The notes under the pieces are model-generated. The model was given only the letters and a program-made list of their open reading frames with translations, ran no database searches and was not told where the DNA came from. Made by a program: the position numbers and the translations under genes. A stretch of DNA of 35,261 nt from a virus, in the IMG/VR virus record IMGVR_UViG_3300035698_004819, positions 1 to 35,261 of that record; one strand, written 5' to 3'. This document shows positions 6,121 to 13,026 of the stretch, piece by piece; positions within the stretch are counted from its first letter, which is position 1, and the number at the start of each line of letters is the position of its first letter.

Positions 6121-6942
6121 ATGAAAGACAGATTTATAGACTACTACGGTTACCTACAGGAGATAGGCTGGGATGGCAATCCCGCAATAGGTGATGCTCT
6201 TTTCCGCACTAGCATTAGAAATATTTACGCCAAAGACAAGACCAATACGGATTCTTGTTACCGAAACGGTAAGGTATTTCGACATCCTTCACTAAAGATG
6301 CTGCCCGCTAATGTGCGGAATACCTGTTCTAGAGACCAAGTTATAATGAATATGGTTTCTAGAGTTATTACGCAGCAGCCACTACCAAAGGTGAAGATAA
6401 AGTTTTCTGACAAGTTTTCTCAGACACCAGATATGTATCTCTGGATGAGGGCGATACGTGGCAGTAGGGTGGCGGGATTTTTGTTTAACACTTGGAACTA
6501 TTTTACGCTTCCGATCATGCTAAAAAGGAACGAGCGATTGTGGAAAAAAGGCAGGGATGTGTATTTTGCTAAGGGCTGGAGAGGTAGGTATCCTTTCTAT
6601 GCTTTCCACCTTATGTCTTGGATGACCTTCGTTCTGCCCGACTCTAGGATGAAGGAAAGGGTTAGCCTTATCTGTATCCATTATATGCTGGACGTGGATG
6701 CAGGGAATTACCTAATCTGGTTCTTGCATGGTGGGTATCTATCCTTTGACACAGCACGCACCTATCATGCACAGTCAGACTTCCGCCCTCAGAGGATAGA
6801 AGACCGCCTACCACCGGGGGTAGCACTAGAGGATTATTCTGGGCCTTTCCCGATAGATAAAGATATTCTGTTATGGGCTGCGGGTTTTGAGAAACCGGGA
6901 TGTCAAGCGTTGGAACACGTTCATAGTCCCGCAGAGAGTTGA
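6121..6942 (+). CDS. Hypothetical 273-aa protein
   Basis: One of the larger unrecognised genes. It has many aromatic and basic residues, a conserved-looking SRDQVIMNMVS segment around residues 78-88, a hydrophobic region about 160-175 (YPFYAFHLMSWMTFVL) that may dip into a membrane, and a C-terminal Pro-rich part. No catalytic motif is visible and no signal peptide is predicted. It stands alone between two intergenic regions with hairpins. The SRDQ segment recalls phage proteins of unknown function, but that does not support a role. Confidence 0.75.
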   Translation: MKDRFIDYYGYLQEIGWDGNPAIGDALFRTSIRNIYAKDKTNTDSCYRNGKVFRHPSLKMLPANVRNTCSRDQVIMNMVSRVITQQPLPKVKIKFSDKFSQTPDMYLWMRAIRGSRVAGFLFNTWNYFTLPIMLKRNERLWKKGRDVYFAKGWRGRYPFYAFHLMSWMTFVLPDSRMKERVSLICIHYMLDVDAGNYLIWFLHGGYLSFDTARTYHAQSDFRPQRIEDRLPPGVALEDYSGPFPIDKDILLWAAGFEKPGCQALEHVHSPAES

Positions 6943-6965
6943 CATTACTTTGCAAATTTGCGAAA

Positions 6966-7036
6966 GTTACCATATTGGGTAACCTAGGACGCAAGGCAGT
7001 CGAAAACAGCGGTAGGGCGTGTCGGAGTGCCGCCTT
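6966..7036 (+). other. Structured leader before gene 7055
   Basis: A perfect hairpin GTTACC/GGTAAC (6966-6971 with 6978-6983) is followed by short mutually interleaved complementarities: GACGC at 6989 with GCGTGTC at 7017; AAGGC at 6993 with GCCTT at 7032; GCGG at 7009 with CCGC at 7030. Each is only 4-5 bp, so a pseudoknot is possible but weakly supported. The rest of the 112-nt gap has no clear promoter. Confidence 0.3.
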
Positions 7037-7054
7037 ACTTTTAAACTAAAAATT

Positions 7055-7219
7055 ATGGAAGAAACAATATTAGACGAATTAATAAGACTTAACGATGAAA
7101 TACAAATAGCGTGGCTGAAGTTTCAGGCTGCTGTAGATGCCGCCGAAAAGAAATGTAAATGCTTACCACCACATAAACAAAACGATAATGAAAACAAAAA
7201 TAGCAGCAACAATTTATAA
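7055..7219 (+). CDS. Hypothetical small helical protein
   Basis: A 54-residue protein from ATG 7055. The frame stays open upstream to a GTG at 7019, but ATG 7055 in an A/T-rich context (AAAATT) is the better start. Residues 1-33 form an amphipathic helix (DELIRLNDEIQIAWLKF). A CKC pair and a polar Asn-rich tail follow. It overlaps the next gene by 32 nt. Confidence 0.55.
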   Translation: MEETILDELIRLNDEIQIAWLKFQAAVDAAEKKCKCLPPHKQNDNENKNSSNNL

Positions 7220-7415
7220 CTACAGGGATGTCGGGTTTGGAGAGTTCATGGAGGTGGCTGAAAAAAACCTCGAAGATTATGCAAGGGAGGAACGCCGAAA
7301 CGAAAGACTAAAGGTTCTTGAGCAGTATAACCTATGGCTACTAAAGGAAGGATATACGGATACAGACATCATACACGAACTAGATATTAACGACTTTTTA
7401 AAAGAATACAAATGA
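7188..7415 (+). CDS. Hypothetical charged helical protein
   Basis: A 75-residue protein starting at ATG 7188; upstream ATG 7137 lies deep in the previous gene and is less likely. Residues 20-50 are highly charged and helical (EVAEKNLEDYAREERRNERL). No known domain. The stop overlaps the next start by ATGA. Confidence 0.6.
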   Translation: MKTKIAATIYNYRDVGFGEFMEVAEKNLEDYAREERRNERLKVLEQYNLWLLKEGYTDTDIIHELDINDFLKEYK

Positions 7416-7837
7416 ATAAATGGATTAGATTAATTGACGAGAAACCAACAGAGAATGATATATATCGCGTTTTTGCGTACTCTGATTGGGGAGCGCCTTG
7501 GAGGGAGCAACACCTTCTTTGGGAAGGAAATGATGGATTTCAGCCCATACATAAAGATCTGGAGTCATACCCAATAAACATGAACGTCACGCACTGGTTT
7601 AAAGTAGATCCGATAGATGCTCCTGTAGAGGACGCTAAAGAACTAATTGTCAAAATGGAAACATTCTTTCATCAAGATGGATTAGTGGAGTACGTTACAG
7701 CACATAAAATAGAAGAGTTCTCTAGGTATGGAAATGCTAGCGAATACATAATATCTAAGGTTCCCAGAGAGACCCTGCTGGAGATGAGGAAATTATTTAA
7801 AAGCAACGGGACACACAAAAATGCAAGGAAGGGATAA
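7412..7837 (+). CDS. DUF551-like protein
   Basis: A 141-residue protein. The N-terminal part (WIRLIDEKPTENDIYRVFAY ... VTHWFKV, residues about 4-66) has the pattern of DUF551, a small phage domain with an opening W-I-x-(L/V)-x-D-x-P segment and a terminal THW motif, whose function is unknown. The C-terminal half is a helical extension not normally part of the domain. Coupled by ATGA to the preceding gene. Confidence 0.65.
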   Translation: MNKWIRLIDEKPTENDIYRVFAYSDWGAPWREQHLLWEGNDGFQPIHKDLESYPINMNVTHWFKVDPIDAPVEDAKELIVKMETFFHQDGLVEYVTAHKIEEFSRYGNASEYIISKVPRETLLEMRKLFKSNGTHKNARKG

Positions 7838-7840
7838 GCC

Positions 7841-7966
7841 ATGGAAGAAAGAGATATTACAATTTACGATGTTATGGAGTACGCCTTACGTGCAGACCTA
7901 ATAACGATGAGTGAATACTTACAGCTTTATAAAAAACTAAATGAAAGGAAAAAAAATGACATATAA
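7841..7966 (+). CDS. Hypothetical 41-aa protein
   Basis: A short frame of 41 codons that starts 3 nt after the previous stop and overlaps the start of the next gene, filling a gap that would otherwise be empty. The sequence (MEERDITIYDVMEYALRAD ...) is acidic and helical, ending in a Lys/Arg-rich tail. Spacing and continuous operon fit support it; no family is recognised. Confidence 0.55.
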   Translation: MEERDITIYDVMEYALRADLITMSEYLQLYKKLNERKKNDI

Positions 7967-8309
7967 AGGTTTATATACAGAAGCTTGGGACGCTTGGGCT
8001 GATTCGTGGAAGATGCATGGAGTGGAAGCCTACTACGTTATTGAGACCTCTTGGCAGGACAAATTATTTCATATAGAGGTTCATGCGTGTGCTGGCAAGC
8101 CTATCCTAGTACACAAAGAGAGTGGGTCAACAGAGGAGGATGCTTGGGCGGCGGCGCTTAGGACGATAATGTTATTTGGAACCACTAAAGTATATGAAGG
8201 TATAGTAGAGTTAAGGAGAGCAGATTGGATAAGGGAATGCAGTGTGGACGATCCAATAAAAGATATGAGCCTCAAGTATCCGCTATCGCCTAACGATCTA
8301 AACAAATGA
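7956..8309 (+). CDS. Hypothetical protein
   Basis: A 117-residue protein from ATG 7956, which has an AAAGGA stretch 7 nt upstream, unusual here; ATG 7941 in the same frame is the alternative. The protein looks alpha/beta, with a Trp-rich N-terminus (EAWDAWADSW) and a strand-helix region (TEEDAWAAALRTIMLF). No recognised family. Confidence 0.65.
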   Translation: MTYKGLYTEAWDAWADSWKMHGVEAYYVIETSWQDKLFHIEVHACAGKPILVHKESGSTEEDAWAAALRTIMLFGTTKVYEGIVELRRADWIRECSVDDPIKDMSLKYPLSPNDLNK

Positions 8310-8521
8310 AAACAGTACTCATAGATAGAGAGGCAGAGAAGGCTTTTATCATCGGCGATAAGAAGGTGATAGCTAAAGCATTAAAGATCAGCCACCGCAC
8401 CTTCGATAAGATGTTTGCGGACGGCGTAATGTACAGAGAACTAGGGCGTTGGATTATAATCAAAGACCCCGTATTTATTAAATCGCGACGTGGGGGACTA
8501 CGTAGCACATCACACTTTTAA
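8306..8521 (+). CDS. Putative helix-turn-helix protein
   Basis: A 71-residue protein coupled by ATGA to the gene before. Residues about 20-40 (KVIAKALKISHRTFDKMFADG) have the spacing of a helix-turn-helix: hydrophobic helix, ISHRT turn and recognition helix. A short wing-like strand pair and a basic tail (KSRRGGLR) follow. This is compatible with a small excisionase-like or MerR-like DNA-binding protein. No operator is identified. Confidence 0.5.
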   Translation: MKTVLIDREAEKAFIIGDKKVIAKALKISHRTFDKMFADGVMYRELGRWIIIKDPVFIKSRRGGLRSTSHF

Positions 8522-8524
8522 ATT

Positions 8525-8791
8525 ATGGAATTATTAATTTTTATCTGGATTATTTTTAGTATCTTCGCAGTCCTGAGCTTATTTTTCAGCACCTACTATC
8601 ACCTAGCAAAAGTCCTTGGAGAGATCAGATTTCGAGATCACCTGTACTATATGTACACCGTCGTCGGCTTATCAAGGTTGGTGTTTATTTTAATCGGCTG
8701 TATACTATTCGGCCCTATAGCATTCATAGTTGTAAATATCGCGGCGAAACGAGCCGCCGAAGATCTAAATGATGACGAAGAGAATTTCTAA
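8525..8791 (+). CDS. Small membrane protein with two TM helices
   Basis: An 88-residue protein with two hydrophobic helices (residues about 2-26 and 48-74) separated by a charged loop (KVLGEIRFRDH), and an acidic C-terminal tail (AAEDLNDDEENF). The layout suggests an inner-membrane protein with a cytoplasmic tail. Possible roles such as superinfection exclusion or a holin-like activity are guesses; no lysin gene lies nearby. The tail overlaps the next gene by 23 nt. Confidence 0.65.
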   Translation: MELLIFIWIIFSIFAVLSLFFSTYYHLAKVLGEIRFRDHLYYMYTVVGLSRLVFILIGCILFGPIAFIVVNIAAKRAAEDLNDDEENF

Positions 8792-9041
8792 ACTAATAAC
8801 CTACCTGTCGATACTACAAGAAACCCTTAAGCAGAAAGAAGACACAGGGTCTAAGTATCAAGACGTTGACATCCTATTCGACGATGATTTTATCATCAAG
8901 GAAAAATGGAACGGCGGCGAGACAGATCTATTTCATACGATAGAATTTCCTATCAGAGATATAGACTCACGAATAAAATCCGCGAGAAGCCACCTGAGAT
9001 ATCTCAAGAAGAGAACCAACGGATGTAGACAGGGGGATTAA
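8769..9041 (+). CDS. Hypothetical helical protein
   Basis: A 90-residue protein (adjacent ATGs at 8769 and 8772). Helical N-terminus (ISKLITYLSILQETLKQKE), an acidic central strand region (DVDILFDDDFIIKE) and a basic helical end; possibly a small coiled-coil protein. It is the last gene before the promoter and pseudoknot leader at 9073. Confidence 0.6.
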   Translation: MMTKRISKLITYLSILQETLKQKEDTGSKYQDVDILFDDDFIIKEKWNGGETDLFHTIEFPIRDIDSRIKSARSHLRYLKKRTNGCRQGD

Positions 9042-9072
9042 TAGCAGAAGAGTCTAACTAAAAAATAAATCT

Positions 9073-9080
9073 TATCTTTG
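9073..9080 (+). promoter_or_regulatory. Promoter -7 box for the pseudoknot leader and HNH gene
   Basis: TATCTTTG at 9073-9080. Its predicted start near 9086 coincides with the first paired base of the pseudoknot-like leader, so the transcript would begin inside stem A. No TTTG is found at the -33 position. Confidence 0.65.
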
Positions 9081-9085
9081 TAGGT

Positions 9086-9182
9086 GAATACAACTACATA
9101 CTGATGACTACACAAATTAACATGGCTCCAACGTCGTTCCGCACTCCTTCGGTCTGTGGTTGTATTCCTTCGTTGGGGCCAT
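9086..9182 (+). ncRNA. Interlocking pseudoknot-like leader RNA
   Basis: Two long helices are interleaved. Stem A pairs GAATACAACTACA (9086-9098) with TGTGGTTGTATTC (9155-9167), 13 bp with one G-U. Stem B pairs ATGGCTCCAACG (9122-9133) with CGTTGGGGCCAT (9171-9182), 12 bp with one G-U. The order A-B-A'-B' is that of an H-type pseudoknot, with loops of 23, 21 and 3 nt. The second loop contains a further CCG/CGG hairpin. Stem B ends 12 nt before the HNH start codon. A 26-codon open frame (9122-9202) that begins in stem B and overlaps the HNH start could act as a leader peptide. I do not recognise a known riboswitch or ribozyme. Confidence 0.7.
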
Positions 9183-9194
9183 TACCATTTTATC

Positions 9195-9578
9195 ATGGCT
9201 AAGAAATCAGATTATTTTCAGAAGTTTAAAGACCCGCGCTGGCAGAAGAAGAGACTAAAAATTCTTGAACGCGACGATTGGTCATGTAAAGTATGTAGCT
9301 CAACAGACAAGACATTAAACGTGCATCATATTTTTTATGTTAACGACCACGATCCATGGGAATACCCAGACTGTATACTGACATCATTATGTGAGAGCTG
9401 CCATAAACAAATCCATGACATCGACCTGCTCCGTTATATCGCCTATATTGCTTTGTCTGGAAAAATTGACTGTGCTTGGGCGCATTCAGATATAGGGATG
9501 CTAATAAACACAATCTATTCAGCATATGGTATGGGTGAGATTAATTTGTCAGAGTTGCTAAAATCTGAAGCGGAATGA
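9195..9578 (+). CDS. HNH endonuclease
   Basis: A 127-residue HNH nuclease starting at ATG 9195; the open frame continues upstream to 9156, but that part lies inside the structured leader. Residues 14-27 form the usual entry helix (RWQKKRLKILERD). C31xxC34 and C66xxC69 make the zinc site, H44-H45 is the catalytic pair, and H70 completes the motif. A helical C-terminal extension follows. As in the two HNH genes near 5 kb, it may be a homing nuclease. ATGA overlap with the replisome organiser gene places it at the entry of the replication block. Confidence 0.85.
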   Translation: MAKKSDYFQKFKDPRWQKKRLKILERDDWSCKVCSSTDKTLNVHHIFYVNDHDPWEYPDCILTSLCESCHKQIHDIDLLRYIAYIALSGKIDCAWAHSDIGMLINTIYSAYGMGEINLSELLKSEAE

Positions 9579-10258
9579 ACGGACACATACGGCTTCATAG
9601 AAAGTTTATTGAGTGGGAATGGTTTAACGACTCTAGGAGTATACAATTATTTCTTTACATCCTTCTTAAAGCAAGCTGGAAAGATACTCCTTGGAGGGGG
9701 ATGGTTATCAGGCGGGGGCAACTTGTGTGTAGTGTGTCAACCCTGTCTAAAAACACTGGCATGACTGCCATGCAGGTCAGAACCAGATTAAGACAACTAA
9801 TAGATACAGGGGAACTTAACAAACAAACAACAAACAAATATACCATTATAACTATCTGTAAGTATGACGACTACCAATTCGTTGATGCAGAGGAAAAGCA
9901 AGTAGATAACAAACGAACAACAAACGAACAACAACATCTTAAGAAGGATAATAAAGAGATAATAACAAGTGTTATCAATTACCTGAATTTGAAAACAGGG
10001 AAAAAGTTCCGTCCATCTACAGGGGAAACGAAAAAATTTATAAACGGACGGGTAGCGGATGGATATACCGAAGATGATTTTAAGAAGGTTATAGATACGA
10101 AGTGTGCTGAATGGATAAACGGAGAGATGGAGCAATACCTACAACCATCGACGCTCTTTAAGCCTGCCAACTTTGAGAAATACTTTAATCAAAACCCTAT
10201 TAAGGGGGCAACCCAGCCTCCGCATGTTAGGACAATAAAAATCGACGACGATGACTGA
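9575..10258 (+). CDS. Phage replisome organiser / helicase-loader-like protein
   Basis: A 227-residue protein with the two-part plan of phage replication initiators. The N-terminal winged-helix region (HRKFIEWEWFND ... STLSKNTGMTAMQVRTRL, residues about 7-75) resembles the DnaD/replisome-organiser N-terminal domain. The C-terminal part (INYLNLKTGKKFRPST ... PSTLFKPANFEKYF, about 133-205) matches the conserved phage C-terminal domain TIGR02220. The linker is rich in Asn/Thr/Gln. It lies directly upstream of and overlaps the primase-helicase gene by 8 nt, consistent with loading that helicase at the phage origin. Confidence 0.8.
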   Translation: MNGHIRLHRKFIEWEWFNDSRSIQLFLYILLKASWKDTPWRGMVIRRGQLVCSVSTLSKNTGMTAMQVRTRLRQLIDTGELNKQTTNKYTIITICKYDDYQFVDAEEKQVDNKRTTNEQQHLKKDNKEIITSVINYLNLKTGKKFRPSTGETKKFINGRVADGYTEDDFKKVIDTKCAEWINGEMEQYLQPSTLFKPANFEKYFNQNPIKGATQPPHVRTIKIDDDD

Positions 10259-11987
10259 GATAAAAATAGCACTAAGGAAGTATTGGCTGTCTGGACTGAA
10301 GACATTACCTACAAAGCCAGAGAAGAATCCTGATGTAAAAGGAACATGGAAGGGTGGGATAAACGATTTAAACGCATACAATCATGGCATAGGAATTATT
10401 TGCGGTGAGGAGTCTGGAGGCATAGAGTGTCTGGATTTCGACAATCATTACGGCGAGTCGCAAGCTGTACTGTCTGAGTTCCTTACAGGGGAGGTGAAGG
10501 AGATATACGATAGGTATAAGCTGCCTATAGAGAAGACACTGAATGGAGGCTTTCATCTAGTATACAGATGTGATTTTGTTGGAAAGAACATTAAGCTAGC
10601 TGCTCACCCAAAGAAGGATAAGCATGATAAATGGATTCCTGACACTATCATAGAGACTCGTGGTGAGGGTGGCTATTTTGTTGCAGCCCCAACGGAGGGG
10701 TATAAGGTTATCAGGAATAGCTTAAACGATATAGCCAAAATAACAGAAGAGGAAAGAAGCATACTCATTGATAACGCCAAGGCTCTTAATACTTGGTATA
10801 CTATAGAAAAGGTAGAGCAGGAAAAGGGCGGTAGGCCGGGAGATATATATAATGAAAAAACCGAGGCGATACAGGATGTTAAGATGGCACTACAGGACGC
10901 TGGATGGGAAGAGGTTAGGGATCAGGAGTGGCGACGACCAGATAAAAGCACTGGTATTTCCGCTACGCTTGGGAGGGTGGATGATAGTATTTTCTATTGT
11001 TTTTCTTCAAGCGCATATCCATTTGATGCAAGCGCAGCATATACGCCATTCGAGGTAATAACATTATTAAAACATAATGGTGATTTCAAGGCATGTGCTA
11101 AGGAGTTAGCCGAAAGGTATTCTGATGATATGCCTAAGAAAGAAAACAGAGAGGAAAGGCTTCTGGGGGGAGCTGGAATAAAGCCACAGACCGAGAGTGA
11201 GCTTGAGGGTATATTAAGAAAGTCAAAGATTAATTTAGACATACCAATCAACAAGCCACCCGTGGTAATGGAAGTGAGAGATTACGATCTCCAAGGTTAT
11301 GAAAACAGAAGGCTATTCACCCTTGGTAACTTCTCCTGCATAACAGGTAAGAGTAAGAGTAAGAAGACATTCCTGACAAGCATGTTCCTTGCATCTGCTA
11401 CTTGTAACGGTATGGTAGAGCAGAAGTTCACATCCGACCTCCCTGATAACAAAAAATTCGTTGTCTTGTTTGATACGGAACAATCAGAGTACGACGCATA
11501 TACTACTGCAAGAAGAATACCTAGGATACTGGGTGCTGAAAATCCCAACTTCGCCGGGTTCGATCTTCGCGAATACACTCCTAGGCAGAGGTGTGAGATA
11601 ATAGATTATGCTATAAAGACATATAAGAACAACATAGGCTACATAGTGATAGATGGTATCGCGGATTTAGCTACGGCGATTAACGACGAAGAGGAGGCTA
11701 GCCGTGTGGTATCGCTGCTTATGAAGTGGACGAAGCTATACAACTGCCACATCACTACGGTAATACATCAGAACAAGAATGACAGCTATGCTACGGGGCA
11801 TCTAGGAAGCTCTATAATGAAGAAAGCAGAGTGCGTAATCTCTGTTAATAAGAGCGATACTGATAGGCGGCGTAGCGATGTCTCGTGTGATCTTATGCGG
11901 GGAGCCTCTGACTTCAATGACTTTGAGTTTGAGATAGATGATCGCGGTCTTCCGAGAATAGTCTCCATAGAAAATATACCATTTTAA
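10251..11987 (+). CDS. Bifunctional primase-polymerase / RecA-like helicase
   Basis: A 578-residue protein. The N-terminal part (residues about 1-180) is a Prim-Pol domain: GIGIICGEESGGIECLDFD at 46-64 with the catalytic acidic pair, and the RGEGGYFVAAPT segment near 137-148. The C-terminal part (about 325-578) is a RecA-fold ATPase: Walker A GKSKSKKT at 366-373, Walker B YIVIDGIADL at 464-473, and HQNKN at 506-510 as sensor. This matches phage primase-helicases that prime and unwind at the fork. A segment of about 90 residues (200-290) links the two. No separate DNA polymerase is in the window. Confidence 0.85.
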   Translation: MTEIKIALRKYWLSGLKTLPTKPEKNPDVKGTWKGGINDLNAYNHGIGIICGEESGGIECLDFDNHYGESQAVLSEFLTGEVKEIYDRYKLPIEKTLNGGFHLVYRCDFVGKNIKLAAHPKKDKHDKWIPDTIIETRGEGGYFVAAPTEGYKVIRNSLNDIAKITEEERSILIDNAKALNTWYTIEKVEQEKGGRPGDIYNEKTEAIQDVKMALQDAGWEEVRDQEWRRPDKSTGISATLGRVDDSIFYCFSSSAYPFDASAAYTPFEVITLLKHNGDFKACAKELAERYSDDMPKKENREERLLGGAGIKPQTESELEGILRKSKINLDIPINKPPVVMEVRDYDLQGYENRRLFTLGNFSCITGKSKSKKTFLTSMFLASATCNGMVEQKFTSDLPDNKKFVVLFDTEQSEYDAYTTARRIPRILGAENPNFAGFDLREYTPRQRCEIIDYAIKTYKNNIGYIVIDGIADLATAINDEEEASRVVSLLMKWTKLYNCHITTVIHQNKNDSYATGHLGSSIMKKAECVISVNKSDTDRRRSDVSCDLMRGASDFNDFEFEIDDRGLPRIVSIENIPF

Positions 11988-11997
11988 CACCAAATAA

Positions 11998-12029
11998 TTT
12001 GCATAATCCAAAAAGTCTCCGTATCTTCG
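11998..12029 (+). promoter_or_regulatory. Bacteroidota promoter with flanking inverted repeat
   Basis: TTTG at 11998-12001, exactly 20 nt, then TATCTTCG at 12022-12029 (one mismatch to TAnnTTTG). CTCCG before and CGGAG after the -7 box form an inverted repeat around it (12017-12034), so a repressor could bind there. It is placed to drive the nucleotide-metabolism genes from 12050. Confidence 0.7.
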
Positions 12030-12049
12030 CGGAGCATTAAATCAAATAA

Positions 12050-12592
12050 ATGAAAGAGTTCTGGATTTCCACTGTATCGGGCACTAAGGTATCTTATGTA
12101 GATCCCCAGCCGGAGCAGTTTTTAATTACCGACATAGCGAAAGCCTTGTCACACATCCCGCGGTTCTGCGGGCAGACTGACAGGTTTTATTCTGTTGCTG
12201 AACATTCACTGAATGTATTCCATTTAGTAGAAGACCCTAGGGCTAAGATGTGGGCGCTCATGCACGATGCCGCCGAAGCATATATCTCTGATATCCCCAA
12301 GCCTTTAAAGTGGCTTATCCCTGAGATAGAGGATGTAGAGTTTAGGATGCAGGATGTTATCGTAGAGAGATTCTTGATAGACCGCGACAAGGATATTAAG
12401 CGGGAGGTAGACAAGGCGGATCTCACTATGCTTGTCACGGAGAATTACTTACTCAGAGAGGATAGGGTAAAGTGGGGATACTACGAGGATGTGCCTAGGG
12501 CTGATATGAAGCTACAATTTCTACCACCTGAGAGGGCGGAGGATCTATTTCTCGCAGCATTTTATTTCATCTGTAAAGATATTTTGGTATGA
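12050..12592 (+). CDS. HD-domain nucleotide phosphohydrolase (YfbR-like)
   Basis: A 180-residue HD-superfamily hydrolase. Metal ligands are visible: YSVAEHS with H52, the HD pair in MHDAAEAY (H72-D73), and DIP at 81-83 followed by a late Asp (D121 or D124). The YSVAEHS plus HDAAEAYxxDIPxPLK pattern is that of the YfbR 5'-deoxynucleotidase group, which also includes phage dATP triphosphohydrolases such as DatZ. It probably removes phosphate from a deoxynucleotide to adjust the phage dNTP pool. It is coupled to a dATP/dGTP diphosphohydrolase-like gene. The substrate cannot be told from sequence alone. Confidence 0.8.
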   Translation: MKEFWISTVSGTKVSYVDPQPEQFLITDIAKALSHIPRFCGQTDRFYSVAEHSLNVFHLVEDPRAKMWALMHDAAEAYISDIPKPLKWLIPEIEDVEFRMQDVIVERFLIDRDKDIKREVDKADLTMLVTENYLLREDRVKWGYYEDVPRADMKLQFLPPERAEDLFLAAFYFICKDILV

Positions 12593-13026
12593 AGTGTAGA
12601 GTCTGTGGTGTAGAATCTATGGAATATGACTACTGTAATGGATGTCGACATTTAATAAAAAGTACAACTAATTATAATATGATAGAGACTGACGGAACAG
12701 AAGACATAAAAATCGCCCAAAAGTCTGACGGCGATATCAAGGCGGATGCTGGTAAGGCACGCTGGGATTTAATTCCTATAGAAGCCTTAGAGGGTATAGC
12801 TGAAATATTTACTTACGGCTCGCGTAAGTATGACGACAACAACTGGAAGAAGAGTGAGCATCCTGACAGGTACTATGCCGCCGCGATGCGCCACTTAGCG
12901 GAAATCCGCAAGGGTTTTTGGATAGACCCCGAAAGCGGGTTACCACATATAGATCATTGCTTAACTAGCTTGATTATGTTTAGAGAATTAACAATTAAAA
13001 ACAAAAAAGATGGGACTAACAAATGA
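12589..13026 (+). CDS. Zinc-ribbon plus dATP/dGTP diphosphohydrolase-like protein
   Basis: A 145-residue protein in two parts. Residues 1-22 hold C3xxC6 and C16xxC19, a small zinc ribbon. Residues about 50-135 match the phage dATP/dGTP diphosphohydrolase N-terminal family (DUF5664): DAGKARWDLIP, EIFTYGSRKYDDNNW, YYAAAMRHLAE, DPESGLPHIDH. This family hydrolyses purine dNTPs to monophosphates in an all-helical MazG-like fold. The N-terminal zinc ribbon is an unusual addition. ATGA coupling to the HD gene suggests the two act on the same pool. Confidence 0.75.
   Translation: MKCRVCGVESMEYDYCNGCRHLIKSTTNYNMIETDGTEDIKIAQKSDGDIKADAGKARWDLIPIEALEGIAEIFTYGSRKYDDNNWKKSEHPDRYYAAAMRHLAEIRKGFWIDPESGLPHIDHCLTSLIMFRELTIKNKKDGTNK

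Noticed and set aside
9101-9107. CTGATGA, the opening core of a hammerhead ribozyme
   Set aside because: The needed GAAA core and the three flanking helices in the right order are absent; the 7-mer lies in a loop of the pseudoknot.
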